The position numbers and the translations under genes are program-made. The notes under the pieces are model-generated. The model ran no database searches. It saw only the letters and a program-made list of their open reading frames with translations, and was not told where the DNA came from. From Hydrogenimonas sp. (GTDB lineage: Bacteria > Campylobacterota > Campylobacteria > Campylobacterales > Hydrogenimonadaceae), in NCBI GenBank assembly GCA_015494675.1, contig WGAW01000211.1:1-12469 (forward strand): 12,469 nt of DNA, given 5' to 3'. Positions 4,797 to 12,155 of the stretch are shown piece by piece. Position 1 is the first letter of the stretch; each line of letters opens with the position of its first letter.

Positions 4797-6590
4797 TCAC
4801 TTCATATAGCCGTTATCTACAAGCCAGTTGTATATCTCTTTCGCTATGGGGCCGGCGGCCGAACCTCCGTGACCGCCGTGTTCTACAAGAATCGTCACTA
4901 TATATTTCGGGTTTTTATATGGCGCATATGTGGTCAACCAGGCGTGTGAACGGTGGTAATAGGCAAGTTCAGCCTCCTTCATACGCTTCTTCTCCTCCTG
5001 CGGAATACCGATAACCTGTGCCGTTCCCGTCTTTCCCGCCACCTTCACCTTCGTCCCTTTGAGAGCTTCGTAGGCGGTACCCTTCGGGGAGTTGCACACC
5101 TCGTACATGGCTCTTTGCACCAAAGGAAGCACCCTCTTTTCACGCAGTGTCAACACATCTTCCAGCTTCGGCTCTACGGCTTTGCCTGCGAGAGATTGGG
5201 CTAAATACGGTGTCGGAAGCTTACCCGTCGCCATAAGCGCGGTAAAACGCGCTATCTGCATGGGCGTTACCAGAAGATACCCCTGTCCTATCGATGCGTT
5301 GAGCGTCTCCCCCATATACCAGGGCTGTCCATATTTGCTCATCTTCCACACCTTGTCGGGCACGGCACCGATAAACTCGTTGGGCAGATCTATTCCGCTC
5401 TTCTCACCGAGGCCCATGTTTCTAAGCTCATGCGCGATCTTATCGATGCCTACCAGCAGGCTCCCTTTGTAAAAATATACGTCGCAGCTCTCCCTTATCG
5501 CCTTTATCATATCGGTCTCTTCGTGCCCCGCACTCTTCCAGCATCTGAAGCGGTGTTTACCCAGTTCTATCGAGCCGTTGCAGTAGAACTTCGTATACGC
5601 GGAGACCTTTTTCGAATCCACGAAAGCGAGAGCGACCCCCGGTTTTATTACGGATCCCGGCGGGTAGAGACCGTGTATGAGCTTGTTGGTAAAGGGGTGC
5701 TGTAGATCTTCGATAAGCTTTTTCCACTCCTTTCTGCTTATCCCGCTGACAAACTCGTTCGGATTGAATGCCGGAAAACTGCCCGCACTGAGTATCGCAC
5801 CGTCTCTGCGCATCACTATCACGGCTCCCGCTTTGTGCTCTCTCTCGAAAAGGTTCGATATGAAGGCCTGAAGACGCATATCTATATTGAGTTTCAGTGT
5901 TCTATCCTCCTTCGGCGGGACCGTCTCCAGCACTTCCACGAGCTTGTTGAACGCGCTCACCTTTATCTTTTTGTAACCCGGCTCCCCCTCCAAAAAGGTG
6001 TTGTAGTACTTCTCGAGCCCGCTCTTGCCCGTAGTCATGGTCAATTTCACCACTTCATCCCCAGCCATATCCTTTTCGTTGGCTTTACCGACGAAACCGA
6101 CTATGTGGGCGGTCATCGCCCCATAGGGGTAGTGGCGCTTGGTCGTCGGTTTTATACGGATGTTCTCCTTTCTTGAAAGAGCCGTGTAGTGGGCAAGCAT
6201 CTTCTCGTAGGGTATAAACCTGACTACCTCGATAGGTTCGTGCCTGTAGGGCGAATCATACCTTCTATACCTCTTCTCAAGTCTGGTTAGGTTCTGGTCG
6301 GGAAAGGCTCTCTTTATCTCTTTCAACGCCCTTTTAAGCAGAGGGGCTCTCTTTTTGGAGCTAAGGTGGGAATCTATAAGAATCTTGAAGCCTATCTCAT
6401 TTATCGCGATCGGTTTTCCGAACCTGTCCAGAATCTCCCCTCTAACAGGAAGTATCCACTCTCTCTTTATTATATTCTGGGTCGCAAGTGTCTCGTAGTA
6501 TGCATTAGACTTGACAGTAAGCTGATATATCCTGACAAGAAGGACGACCCACACGAGAATAAAGAGCGCGACTACTATTCTTATTTTCAA
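4797..6590 (-). CDS. mrdA: Penicillin-binding protein 2, peptidoglycan transpeptidase
   Basis: A 597-residue class B PBP that cross-links peptidoglycan during cell elongation, anchored by one N-terminal helix (residues 5-23). The dimerisation/pedestal region occupies roughly 40-220 (GEILDRFGKPIA is typical), and the transpeptidase domain 235-595. Active-site motifs: SVIK with nucleophile Ser313 (in PPGSVIKPG), SCD at 368-370 and KTG at 520-522 (in VAGKTGTAQV). Length is typical. The start is a TTG (6588-6590) that overlaps the stop of the MreD-like gene as TTGA; no other start fits the N-terminus. It is the last gene of the ten-gene run. A partner RodA is not in the window, nor is an intrinsic terminator seen before the convergent exchanger gene. 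Confidence 0.96.
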   Translation of the reverse strand: MKIRIVVALFILVWVVLLVRIYQLTVKSNAYYETLATQNIIKREWILPVRGEILDRFGKPIAINEIGFKILIDSHLSSKKRAPLLKRALKEIKRAFPDQNLTRLEKRYRRYDSPYRHEPIEVVRFIPYEKMLAHYTALSRKENIRIKPTTKRHYPYGAMTAHIVGFVGKANEKDMAGDEVVKLTMTTGKSGLEKYYNTFLEGEPGYKKIKVSAFNKLVEVLETVPPKEDRTLKLNIDMRLQAFISNLFEREHKAGAVIVMRRDGAILSAGSFPAFNPNEFVSGISRKEWKKLIEDLQHPFTNKLIHGLYPPGSVIKPGVALAFVDSKKVSAYTKFYCNGSIELGKHRFRCWKSAGHEETDMIKAIRESCDVYFYKGSLLVGIDKIAHELRNMGLGEKSGIDLPNEFIGAVPDKVWKMSKYGQPWYMGETLNASIGQGYLLVTPMQIARFTALMATGKLPTPYLAQSLAGKAVEPKLEDVLTLREKRVLPLVQRAMYEVCNSPKGTAYEALKGTKVKVAGKTGTAQVIGIPQEEKKRMKEAELAYYHRSHAWLTTYAPYKNPKYIVTILVEHGGHGGSAAGPIAKEIYNWLVDNGYMK

Positions 6591-7057
6591 AACAGCACTA
6601 CTCCCAGAATGTCAGCCGCAAGATAGTAGAGCAAAATAGTGCCGCTATCGATAAACTTCTCGTTTACCAGCGCTCCGTATCCGTAGAGAAAAGAGAAGTA
6701 GAGAAGATCGAACAATACGGCACCCAGAACCTTTATGGCCGTCTGCATATGAAGTATCTGGGTTATCTTTGAGTCGAACAGAACGAATGTCACTATCATC
6801 ACGCTCCATATCCCGTAAAGAGGAAGCCCCCATACCGATTCGAATACGAGCGCATATAACATCCAGGCGAGGGTACGCGGCGCATCCTTCGACCTCACGG
6901 CACTCCGCCACCGTACATACACAAAGCCCAAAAGCGGCGGAAGTAGCGGGTAGAGCGATCCCATAGTCGGGTACACAAGGATCAGCAGAAAGAGAAGAGA
7001 GTGCGTCAGAGCCTTTTTATCAACGATATCTCGTTGCACACCGGAAAATATTTGCAT
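6587..7057 (-). CDS. MreD-like membrane protein
   Basis: A 156-residue, very hydrophobic protein with about five membrane segments (near residues 19-47, 65-78, 80-93, 107-125 and 137-155). Sequence identity to MreD cannot be judged by eye; the call rests on size, topology and the place directly before mrdA, as in mreBCD-mrdA-rodA clusters. MreD is an inner-membrane part of the elongation machinery. The stop overlaps the mrdA TTG by 4 nt. The ATG at 7055-7057 puts 52 nt inside the acetyltransferase gene upstream and has GGA 9 nt before it; an in-frame GTG at 7039 would shorten the overlap. mreB and mreC are absent here. The role in rod-shape growth is likely but inferred. Confidence 0.6.
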   Translation of the reverse strand: MQIFSGVQRDIVDKKALTHSLLFLLILVYPTMGSLYPLLPPLLGFVYVRWRSAVRSKDAPRTLAWMLYALVFESVWGLPLYGIWSVMIVTFVLFDSKITQILHMQTAIKVLGAVLFDLLYFSFLYGYGALVNEKFIDSGTILLYYLAADILGVVLF

Positions 7058-7473
7058 TTGATACAGTCCGCCCAGATTTTGTGTTCGGGAATAGACTCTT
7101 TCGGAATCTCAGTAAAGCCGAGTCTCTCGAAAAATTTTCCCATATAGGTAAGTGCAAGCACCTCCTTAACCTCAAGTTTGCGCCCCTCTTCTACGGCTCT
7201 GTTTACAAGTCCGCTTCCGATCTTTTTATGCCTATGCCCCTCTTTGACTATCAGGCTTCTAATCTCCGCAAGCCGCATCGAGTGTATATGGAGCGCCACA
7301 TAGCCGATTATCTCCCCGCTCTCCCTGTCGGTAGCGATCGTATACGATCGGATATTTGTAGCAAGCTCGTCGTCGCTGCGCGGCAGAATCACCCCCTCTT
7401 GGACCTCTTTTTTCACGATCTCCTGCATCTCGGGAATATCGCTCAAGACCGGTTTGGAAAACTCTACGGGCAC
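7006..7473 (-). CDS. GNAT N-acetyltransferase, short N-acetylglutamate synthase type
   Basis: A 155-residue GNAT enzyme. The acetyl-CoA loop is HRHKKIGSG (residues 80-88), preceded by the usual beta-strand EIRSLIVKEG. The tail carries a small cysteine set, CIKC-x5-C (Cys137, 140, 146), in the context WADC-KC-FPVCNEI, which is characteristic of the short, kinase-less N-acetylglutamate synthases that do the first step of arginine synthesis in many bacteria lacking classic ArgA. The cysteines could bind a metal. The start is GTG at 7471-7473, 7 nt after AAGG, and overlaps the engB stop by 10 nt. An alternative is a GNAT with another small amine as substrate. No arg gene is near, so the pathway is inferred from family resemblance only. 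Confidence 0.78.
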   Translation of the reverse strand: MPVEFSKPVLSDIPEMQEIVKKEVQEGVILPRSDDELATNIRSYTIATDRESGEIIGYVALHIHSMRLAEIRSLIVKEGHRHKKIGSGLVNRAVEEGRKLEVKEVLALTYMGKFFERLGFTEIPKESIPEHKIWADCIKCKYFPVCNEISLIKRL

Positions 7474-8078
7474 TCGGCTCCCTTTATGACAATATCGAAT
7501 ATCAACTTCTCCAGCATATCGATCCCCCGCTTTTTCAGGTTTGAAACCAGTATCGCTCCGGGACTGCTCTTTGCGATTCTTGCCGACTCCTTCTGCTTCA
7601 GCTTGTCAGACTTCGTGTAGACCTCGATATAGCACTGGTCGGGCTGTAAGAACCCCTCGATATATCTCCTTACCTCATCGTCTATGGGTTCTTTCGGATG
7701 TCTTGCATCGCGCAGATGGACAAACAGACGTATGCTCCTTCTCTTCTTTATGAACTCGTTCAGACTCTTCTGCCACTCATGTTTCATGCTTTTTGAGACT
7801 TTGGCGTAACCGAATCCGGGCAGATCGACAAAATGTACCGCATATTTTTCGTCTGCATCGTCATCTTTGTATATAACTTCGAAGTAGTTTATAAGGCGCG
7901 TTTTTCCGGGTGTCGAAGAGCTCTTCGCCAAATTTTTCCTATGTGTGAGCGAATTTAGCAGAGAGCTCTTGCCTACATTGCTCCTCCCTAAAAATACGAC
8001 CTCGCCCACACCCTCCGGGGGGGCTTCTTCGATCCTGCTTGCCGAAGTGATGAAAGAGGCGTCAACGATCCTTGCCAC
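7464..8078 (-). CDS. engB: Ribosome biogenesis GTP-binding protein EngB/YsxC
   Basis: A TRAFAC-class GTPase needed for late 50S subunit assembly. Motifs in the 204-residue form: G1 GRSNVGKSS (31-39), switch/G2 area TPGKT (about 56-60), G3 DLPGFGYA (85-92) and G4 TKSD (155-158), with the G5-like SNLKKRG near 180. The open frame runs further upstream to 8219, but that part is inside lptA and does not look like EngB. The GTG at 8076-8078, with GGAGGAG 7 nt before it, gives the normal N-terminus (ARIVDASFITSA) and length. It overlaps lptA by 17 nt and the acetyltransferase gene by 10 nt. It is one of three genes of this run without an evident envelope role. Confidence 0.95.
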   Translation of the reverse strand: MARIVDASFITSASRIEEAPPEGVGEVVFLGRSNVGKSSLLNSLTHRKNLAKSSSTPGKTRLINYFEVIYKDDDADEKYAVHFVDLPGFGYAKVSKSMKHEWQKSLNEFIKKRRSIRLFVHLRDARHPKEPIDDEVRRYIEGFLQPDQCYIEVYTKSDKLKQKESARIAKSSPGAILVSNLKKRGIDMLEKLIFDIVIKGAECP

Positions 8079-8544
8079 TGCCCGGCTCCTCCACCTTGAA
8101 GATAAATTTGACAGGTCTGCCGTCGTCTCCCTCCACATTGGCGCGCCCCGAACTCTTCTCCACCACAACCTTCTCACCGATGATTGTCCTGTCGAGTTTC
8201 GGCTCTTTGAGAACCACATTTCCGTAGAGTTCGTAAAGCTCCCTGTTGGGCCAGTATACGAGTCTGTCAGCCTTTCCCTTATAGTAGCTGCCGTTTTGCA
8301 TATGTATTACGAATCTGCTTTCACCCACCGCTTCATACCGTATCGGCCTTCTCTTCTCGTCGAAATAGACGACCACTTTGGAGGCGTTGAGTTCATCACT
8401 CCCTTTCTTCATATGTACATTTCCGATAAACTCTGTTGTCTTCTTGGGCTGGCTCGCTTCGAAATGGTCGGCCGTGATCTCGACATTTTCGGCGGCCGCG
8501 AAAGTGACGGCGGCTAAAAAGAGGGCAATTACGATTTTTCTCAA
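8062..8544 (-). CDS. lptA: LPS transport periplasmic protein LptA
   Basis: A 160-residue periplasmic bridge protein that carries LPS between LptC and the outer-membrane LptD/E. A Sec signal peptide (1-18, cut after FAAA) precedes an OstA/LptA beta-jellyroll whose repeated pattern is visible: GNVHMKKGSDELNASKVVVY (41-60) and, after KADRLVYWPN, GNVVLKEPK (108-116) with EKVVVE. The start is a TTG (8542-8544) directly after the lptC stop (TAG-TTG), with AGAGGA 7 nt before it; the next in-frame Met, residue 45, would remove the signal peptide. The last 17 nt overlap engB. Its order after kdsC and lptC is the same as in E. coli, but lptB is not next here. Confidence 0.92.
   Translation of the reverse strand: MRKIVIALFLAAVTFAAAENVEITADHFEASQPKKTTEFIGNVHMKKGSDELNASKVVVYFDEKRRPIRYEAVGESRFVIHMQNGSYYKGKADRLVYWPNRELYELYGNVVLKEPKLDRTIIGEKVVVEKSSGRANVEGDDGRPVKFIFKVEEPGSGKDR
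8086..8092 (-). promoter_or_regulatory. engB: Strong RBS that sets the engB GTG start
   Basis: GGAGGAG on the minus strand, 7 nt before GTG 8078 and inside the end of lptA. It rejects the longer frame that opens at 8219. Confidence 0.75.
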
Positions 8545-9072
8545 CTATATATCCTCTGTAGCTATATTCGCATTTATGGAGTCGGCTATGATTTTACCAC
8601 TTTTTTGATAATAAACCATATTCTTTCCTCTCACCACGCTCTCTCCGTAGCGGGCGACAAAAGGGAGCCCCTGTGTCGAATAGATCCTCCTTTTTATATC
8701 GTAAAAGATTCTGTCGGTGGTTATCCTCCATCCGTCGTCGCGCCGAAGCTTCACATCTTTTTTGAAAAGGAGGGTTCTATCTTCGGTATAGACGGCCTCT
8801 TTCGCCTCGACAGACTCGCTCCCAGACGGGGTGAGCCGCTTGAAAAACGGTGAGCGGATCTTCATTATATTCGCAAACTTTTCCGCCATAAGCCCATGCC
8901 CGATGCTCTCGACACCCTCTTTCGTTATCTCGTAGCTTTTGAAGTCGAAAAAGACGACCTGCGGAACGCCCTTTTTCTCAACCCTTCCCGTCCGGTGGGG
9001 TTTTAGAAAAAAGATGGCGGCAAGCGTAGAAACAAAAAGGAGCAGCAGCATATGTTTTATACTCAAACCCAC
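8545..9072 (-). CDS. lptC: LPS export protein LptC
   Basis: A 175-residue bitopic protein of the LptB2FG-C complex: one N-terminal helix (residues about 8-23) and a periplasmic LptC domain rich in beta strands (PQVVFFDFKSYEITKEGV, then SVEAKEAVYT and RGKNMVYYQKSGKIIADS), which hands LPS to LptA. Sequence conservation in this family is low, and the call leans on the place between kdsC and lptA as well as on topology. The start is probably the GTG at 9070-9072, overlapping the kdsC stop by 10 nt; a TTG at 9066 overlapping it as TTGA and the ATG at 9051 are alternatives. The stop is immediately followed by the lptA start. Confidence 0.85.
   Translation of the reverse strand: MGLSIKHMLLLLFVSTLAAIFFLKPHRTGRVEKKGVPQVVFFDFKSYEITKEGVESIGHGLMAEKFANIMKIRSPFFKRLTPSGSESVEAKEAVYTEDRTLLFKKDVKLRRDDGWRITTDRIFYDIKRRIYSTQGLPFVARYGESVVRGKNMVYYQKSGKIIADSINANIATEDI
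8552..8557 (-). promoter_or_regulatory. lptA: RBS that sets the lptA TTG start
   Basis: AGAGGA on the minus strand, 7 nt before TTG 8544 and inside the last codons of lptC. It makes the unusual TTG start, one base after the lptC stop codon, believable. Confidence 0.7.
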
Positions 9073-9557
9073 CTTGAAAGATACTCCTCTTCAAGACCCT
9101 CTTTTAGAATGAGCAGCTCTATCATCTCTCGCACGGCTCCGTCACCGCCTTTGCGACTCAGTACCGTATCCGCGATCTCCACAACCTGATGCATCGCATC
9201 CGCCGGAACGAAAGAGTGGCCGCACGCTTTCAGCATTCTGTAGTCGTTCAGATCGTCGCCTATCACCGCTGACTGCCGAGTCGTAATCCCCAACTCCGTG
9301 CAGATCGATTCCAGTACCGCCAGCTTGTCCTTTACACCCTGATAAAAGTGTTGAATACCGAGTTCCCGGGCTCTTCGCTCGACGATTTTGGAGCTTCTTC
9401 CGGTGATTATGGCCGCAGAACGCCCCATAGCTATCCAGTTTGCTATGGCAAACCCGTCCTTTACATTGAAAGATTTTATCTCGTCACCCTCTGCGGTATA
9501 GATGATCTTTCCGTCCGTCATACAGCCGTCTACATCGAGTACGATCAGCTCTATCAC
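9063..9557 (-). CDS. kdsC: 3-deoxy-D-manno-octulosonate 8-phosphate phosphatase KdsC
   Basis: A cytosolic HAD-family phosphatase that releases Kdo from Kdo-8-phosphate for the LPS core. The 164-residue length is that of cap-less KdsC proteins, which act as tetramers. HAD motifs are complete: DVDGCMTDG with nucleophile Asp8 and Asp10, ITGRSS (51-56) with Thr52, the lysine of GVKDK (74-78), and GDDLND (100-105) for Mg2+. The start is GTG 9555-9557, overlapping the hisB stop as GTGA; it must begin here because the first catalytic strand starts at residue 3. Downstream it overlaps lptC. Together with lptC and lptA it forms the LPS part of the operon. Confidence 0.94.
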   Translation of the reverse strand: MIELIVLDVDGCMTDGKIIYTAEGDEIKSFNVKDGFAIANWIAMGRSAAIITGRSSKIVERRARELGIQHFYQGVKDKLAVLESICTELGITTRQSAVIGDDLNDYRMLKACGHSFVPADAMHQVVEIADTVLSRKGGDGAVREMIELLILKEGLEEEYLSRWV

Positions 9558-10126
9558 AAAACGCCCTTCGTACTCGGAACCCCGGCTTTTGCATTTGGCG
9601 CCAGAGCCCTGCGAAGAGCGACGGCGTACGCCTTAAATGCCGCTTCCACTATATGGTGCCGGTTTTTTCCCCTTAGGCAGTTCAAATGTGCCGTGATGGA
9701 AGCGTTGAATGTAAGAGCCCTGAAAAACTCTTCGGCAAGCTCCACATCGAACTGTCCGATCTTACCCTCCGCCGCTATATCGTAAACGAGATACGGACGG
9801 TTGCTCAAATCGAGAGCGCACGCAACGGCAGCCTCGTCCATTACGACAACGCTGTCACCGAAGCGCTCCACTCTCTCGACGGGATATACGGCTTCGTTCA
9901 GCGCCTGCCCCAGGACTATTCCCACATCCTCCACGGTATGGTGGTCGTCTACATGTGTGTCACCTTCGCACTTAACCTCCAGATCGAAAAGCGCATGTTT
10001 GCTGAAACTCTCGAGCATATGGTCGAAAAAACCGACACCCGTCGATATATCGGATTTTCCGCTTCCGTCGATATCGAGTTTCAACTCTATTTTGGTCTCT
10101 TTCGTTTCACGTCTCTTCTCTACCAT
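9554..10126 (-). CDS. hisB: Imidazoleglycerol-phosphate dehydratase HisB
   Basis: Sixth step of histidine synthesis: loss of water from imidazoleglycerol phosphate to imidazole acetol phosphate, by a Mn2+-dependent 24-mer. The 190 residues form the mono-functional dehydratase, without the phosphatase domain of enterobacterial HisB. Motifs: GFFDHML (32-38), DDHHTVED (60-67), MDEAA (96-100), KNRHHIVEAAFKA (154-166) and the C-terminal PSTKG (184-188). ATG 10124-10126 follows the rlpA stop by 5 nt and has AAGGGG 10 nt upstream. It is the only histidine gene in the run, set between an envelope lipoprotein and kdsC. I recall this placement from other Campylobacterota; it suggests shared transcription, not a shared pathway. 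Confidence 0.96.
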   Translation of the reverse strand: MVEKRRETKETKIELKLDIDGSGKSDISTGVGFFDHMLESFSKHALFDLEVKCEGDTHVDDHHTVEDVGIVLGQALNEAVYPVERVERFGDSVVVMDEAAVACALDLSNRPYLVYDIAAEGKIGQFDVELAEEFFRALTFNASITAHLNCLRGKNRHHIVEAAFKAYAVALRRALAPNAKAGVPSTKGVL

Positions 10127-10131
10127 TTCAT

Positions 10132-10923
10132 CTATCCCCTTATTATAAAAGCTCCCGGAATATTCCAGGCCCTGATAAAGTCCCTCGCCTCCTCCTCGCT
10201 CTTGAAGCCCGTCATCCAGACTCTATAGAGCGGAGCCCCGCCGACAATGAACTTTCTGATCTTGGTACGGTAACGCCCCTCGAAATTGTCGTATCTCTCT
10301 TTGTAAAGGCGCGCACCTTCAAGACGCCTGAAAGACCCCACCTGCACTCCGAAACCGGAGAGTACGACCTCCTCTTTTACGGCTCCGCTCCTCTTCGCGG
10401 CTACAGAAGCTATGATCGAATCGAAACCGAGAACCTTGAGCCGAACCGGTGCGGTTCCCGTTTTGTCTATCCCTATTCTTTTGCCGGCTGAATAGGAGAG
10501 GTCTATGATTCTGCCGCTTACAAAAGGCCCCCTGTCGTTTATGCGCACCACTACGGAACGACCGTTTCTTCTGTTTGTGACACGCACCATCGTATTCATC
10601 GGAAGCGTCTTGTGGGCCGCGGTCATCGCATACATATTGTAGCGCTCACCGTTTGATGTGGTGCCTCCGTGAAAATCTGGGCCGTACCAGCTCGCAATAC
10701 CCTCCTGCTCCCATCCTACAGATACGACTGTCGGATAGTACCTTTTACCGTTTATAGTATAGGGGCGGAGAGTCGCCCTGTGTATCGCCTCGGAAGAGCG
10801 GGGTTTCGATACTGCCGGCTCTCCGTAACTCGGGTAGGGCTGGCGGCTGCATCCCGTAAAGAGCAGAAAGACCACCGCAATCGAGACAAAAGATATACTA
10901 ATTCGGAATGACAATCTTGTCAC
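10132..10923 (-). CDS. rlpA: Septal ring lytic transglycosylase RlpA (lipoprotein, DPBB and SPOR domains)
   Basis: A 263-residue outer-membrane lipoprotein. The signal peptide ends in a lipobox with Cys25 (LFTGC). The double-psi beta-barrel covers about 72-165 and keeps Glu93 and His104 (in [15 protein letters not shown]), spaced 11 apart like the catalytic pair reported in Pseudomonas RlpA, and Asp130 in [13 protein letters not shown] domain, which binds denuded glycan, fills about 190-263 (GVQVGSFRR onward). It cleaves glycan strands that have lost their peptides, usually during septation. The start is likely GTG 10921-10923, overlapping mltD by 26 nt with a poor RBS; a TTG at 10914, 5 nt after GGTGA, is an alternative that also keeps the signal peptide. 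Confidence 0.93.
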   Translation of the reverse strand: MTRLSFRISISFVSIAVVFLLFTGCSRQPYPSYGEPAVSKPRSSEAIHRATLRPYTINGKRYYPTVVSVGWEQEGIASWYGPDFHGGTTSNGERYNMYAMTAAHKTLPMNTMVRVTNRRNGRSVVVRINDRGPFVSGRIIDLSYSAGKRIGIDKTGTAPVRLKVLGFDSIIASVAAKRSGAVKEEVVLSGFGVQVGSFRRLEGARLYKERYDNFEGRYRTKIRKFIVGGAPLYRVWMTGFKSEEEARDFIRAWNIPGAFIIRG

Positions 10924-12103
10924 CTATGTGTATAATGTTGCTCTTTAGATCGTTGCGCGCCTTGAGCGTGGCCACTTTGATCCCGAAAAGCTTCGCGATC
11001 TTGTAGATCGAGTCGCCCTTCTTGACCCTGTAATGCCTGATGCTTCCTCTCGGGACGGGAATTATCAGCTCCTGTTTCGGAAAAATGACCGGCTTTTTCA
11101 TCTTGTTGAAGCTGATGATCATTTTGTAGTTTATGCCGTACCTGTATGCAATTTTGCTGAGACTCTCACCCTTTTTCACCTTGTGCACCAGAAACATATT
11201 CTTCTGCTTGCCGGGCCTGTAGGACTCTTTGAAGAGCGCCAGCTTCGAATATGGAATATTGATCTCTACACTCTTTCGGGGCGGGGTGAAGCCGTAGTTG
11301 AACTGCGGGTTCAGCCTGTAGAGTTCGTCACTCTTCATACCTATGGTCGCCGCAATGTGCTCGAGCGTCTCTCCGCCGCTGACACTGACGCGTACAAGAC
11401 TGTTTCCCTCACTGCGGTTGAACGAGTAGGCGCTAATATCTGAAAATATCATACCCGCATCGTTCGACACAAGGGCCAGTGAAAGGATTTTTCGAAGATA
11501 GTGGCGGCTCTCTTTGGGAAGGTATCTCTTCTTCTCGTCGAGCAGAACATGCAGGCTGTCGCTTCCGGCCCTCTTTATAGCTCTCATGACCCTCCCCTCT
11601 CCGCAGTTGTAGGCAAGTGCGGCAAGATACCACTTTCCGAAAAGCTTGTGCAGTCTCTTCAGATAGGCTATGGCGGCTTCGGTGGAGCGGACGGGGTCGC
11701 GCCTTTCGTCTATGTATCGGTCTATCTTCAACCCGTACCTTTCGGCCGTCTTGGGCATGAACTGCCACAATCCCGAAGCCTTCGCATGCGAAAGGGCGCG
11801 GGCGTCGAAATGTGACTCCGCCATAGCCATATAGAGAAAGACCGGCGGAATGGAGCTGTCGTGTATCATCTTTCTGAGTGTAGGTATATAGCTGGCACCC
11901 CGCTCGAGCATACGCATATAGTGGCCCCTTTTGACGGTCGAAAGATCGTTTTTGAGCTGCATGAAGATAGGGTCACTCAGAAAAGAGGGGTCTATATCGA
12001 GGGTTTGAAGGACCTTTATGTCGTCACCGTACTGGGGCTCGACAAAGAGGGAAGCGTGCAGGAGCGTTCCAGCCATCAAAAATAGAAACAGCAGATATTT
12101 CAC
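10898..12103 (-). CDS. mltD: Membrane-bound lytic murein transglycosylase D-like, with LysM repeats
   Basis: A 401-residue periplasmic enzyme that cuts the glycan chain of peptidoglycan. A signal peptide (1-17, cut after LLHA, no lipobox Cys) is followed by a transglycosylase SLT domain (about 83-215) with catalytic Glu96 (in MAMAESHFD), GLWQFMP (111-117) and AYNCGEG (164-170). Two clear LysM domains sit at about 306-350 ([15 protein letters not shown]) and 357-400 ([15 protein letters not shown]); a weaker third at about 240-285 ([14 protein letters not shown]) is likely degenerate. Start GTG 12101-12103 with GGGAG 5 nt upstream. It is first in the ten-gene run, so its promoter probably drives the operon. 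It is the gene next to array 2. Confidence 0.93.
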   Translation of the reverse strand: MKYLLFLFLMAGTLLHASLFVEPQYGDDIKVLQTLDIDPSFLSDPIFMQLKNDLSTVKRGHYMRMLERGASYIPTLRKMIHDSSIPPVFLYMAMAESHFDARALSHAKASGLWQFMPKTAERYGLKIDRYIDERRDPVRSTEAAIAYLKRLHKLFGKWYLAALAYNCGEGRVMRAIKRAGSDSLHVLLDEKKRYLPKESRHYLRKILSLALVSNDAGMIFSDISAYSFNRSEGNSLVRVSVSGGETLEHIAATIGMKSDELYRLNPQFNYGFTPPRKSVEINIPYSKLALFKESYRPGKQKNMFLVHKVKKGESLSKIAYRYGINYKMIISFNKMKKPVIFPKQELIIPVPRGSIRHYRVKKGDSIYKIAKLFGIKVATLKARNDLKSNIIHIGDKIVIPN

Positions 12104-12144
12104 ATCCTCTCCCGGTAGTTTGTGGTGGTGTATTTGTTCATTGA

Positions 12145-12151
12145 ATTAATA
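12145..12151 (-). promoter_or_regulatory. Possible -10 box for the mltD-to-mrdA operon
   Basis: TATTAAT on the minus strand, 41 nt before the mltD GTG, between the gene and the first unit of array 2. No -35 is recognisable. If used, array 2 would lie upstream of transcription start and act, if at all, as DNA. Confidence 0.3.
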
Positions 12152-12155
12152 CGAA

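Noticed and set aside
8079..8219. Upstream extension of engB to 8219
   Set aside because: The extra 47 residues lie within lptA, are Trp/Arg-rich and unlike EngB; a strong RBS marks the GTG at 8078.
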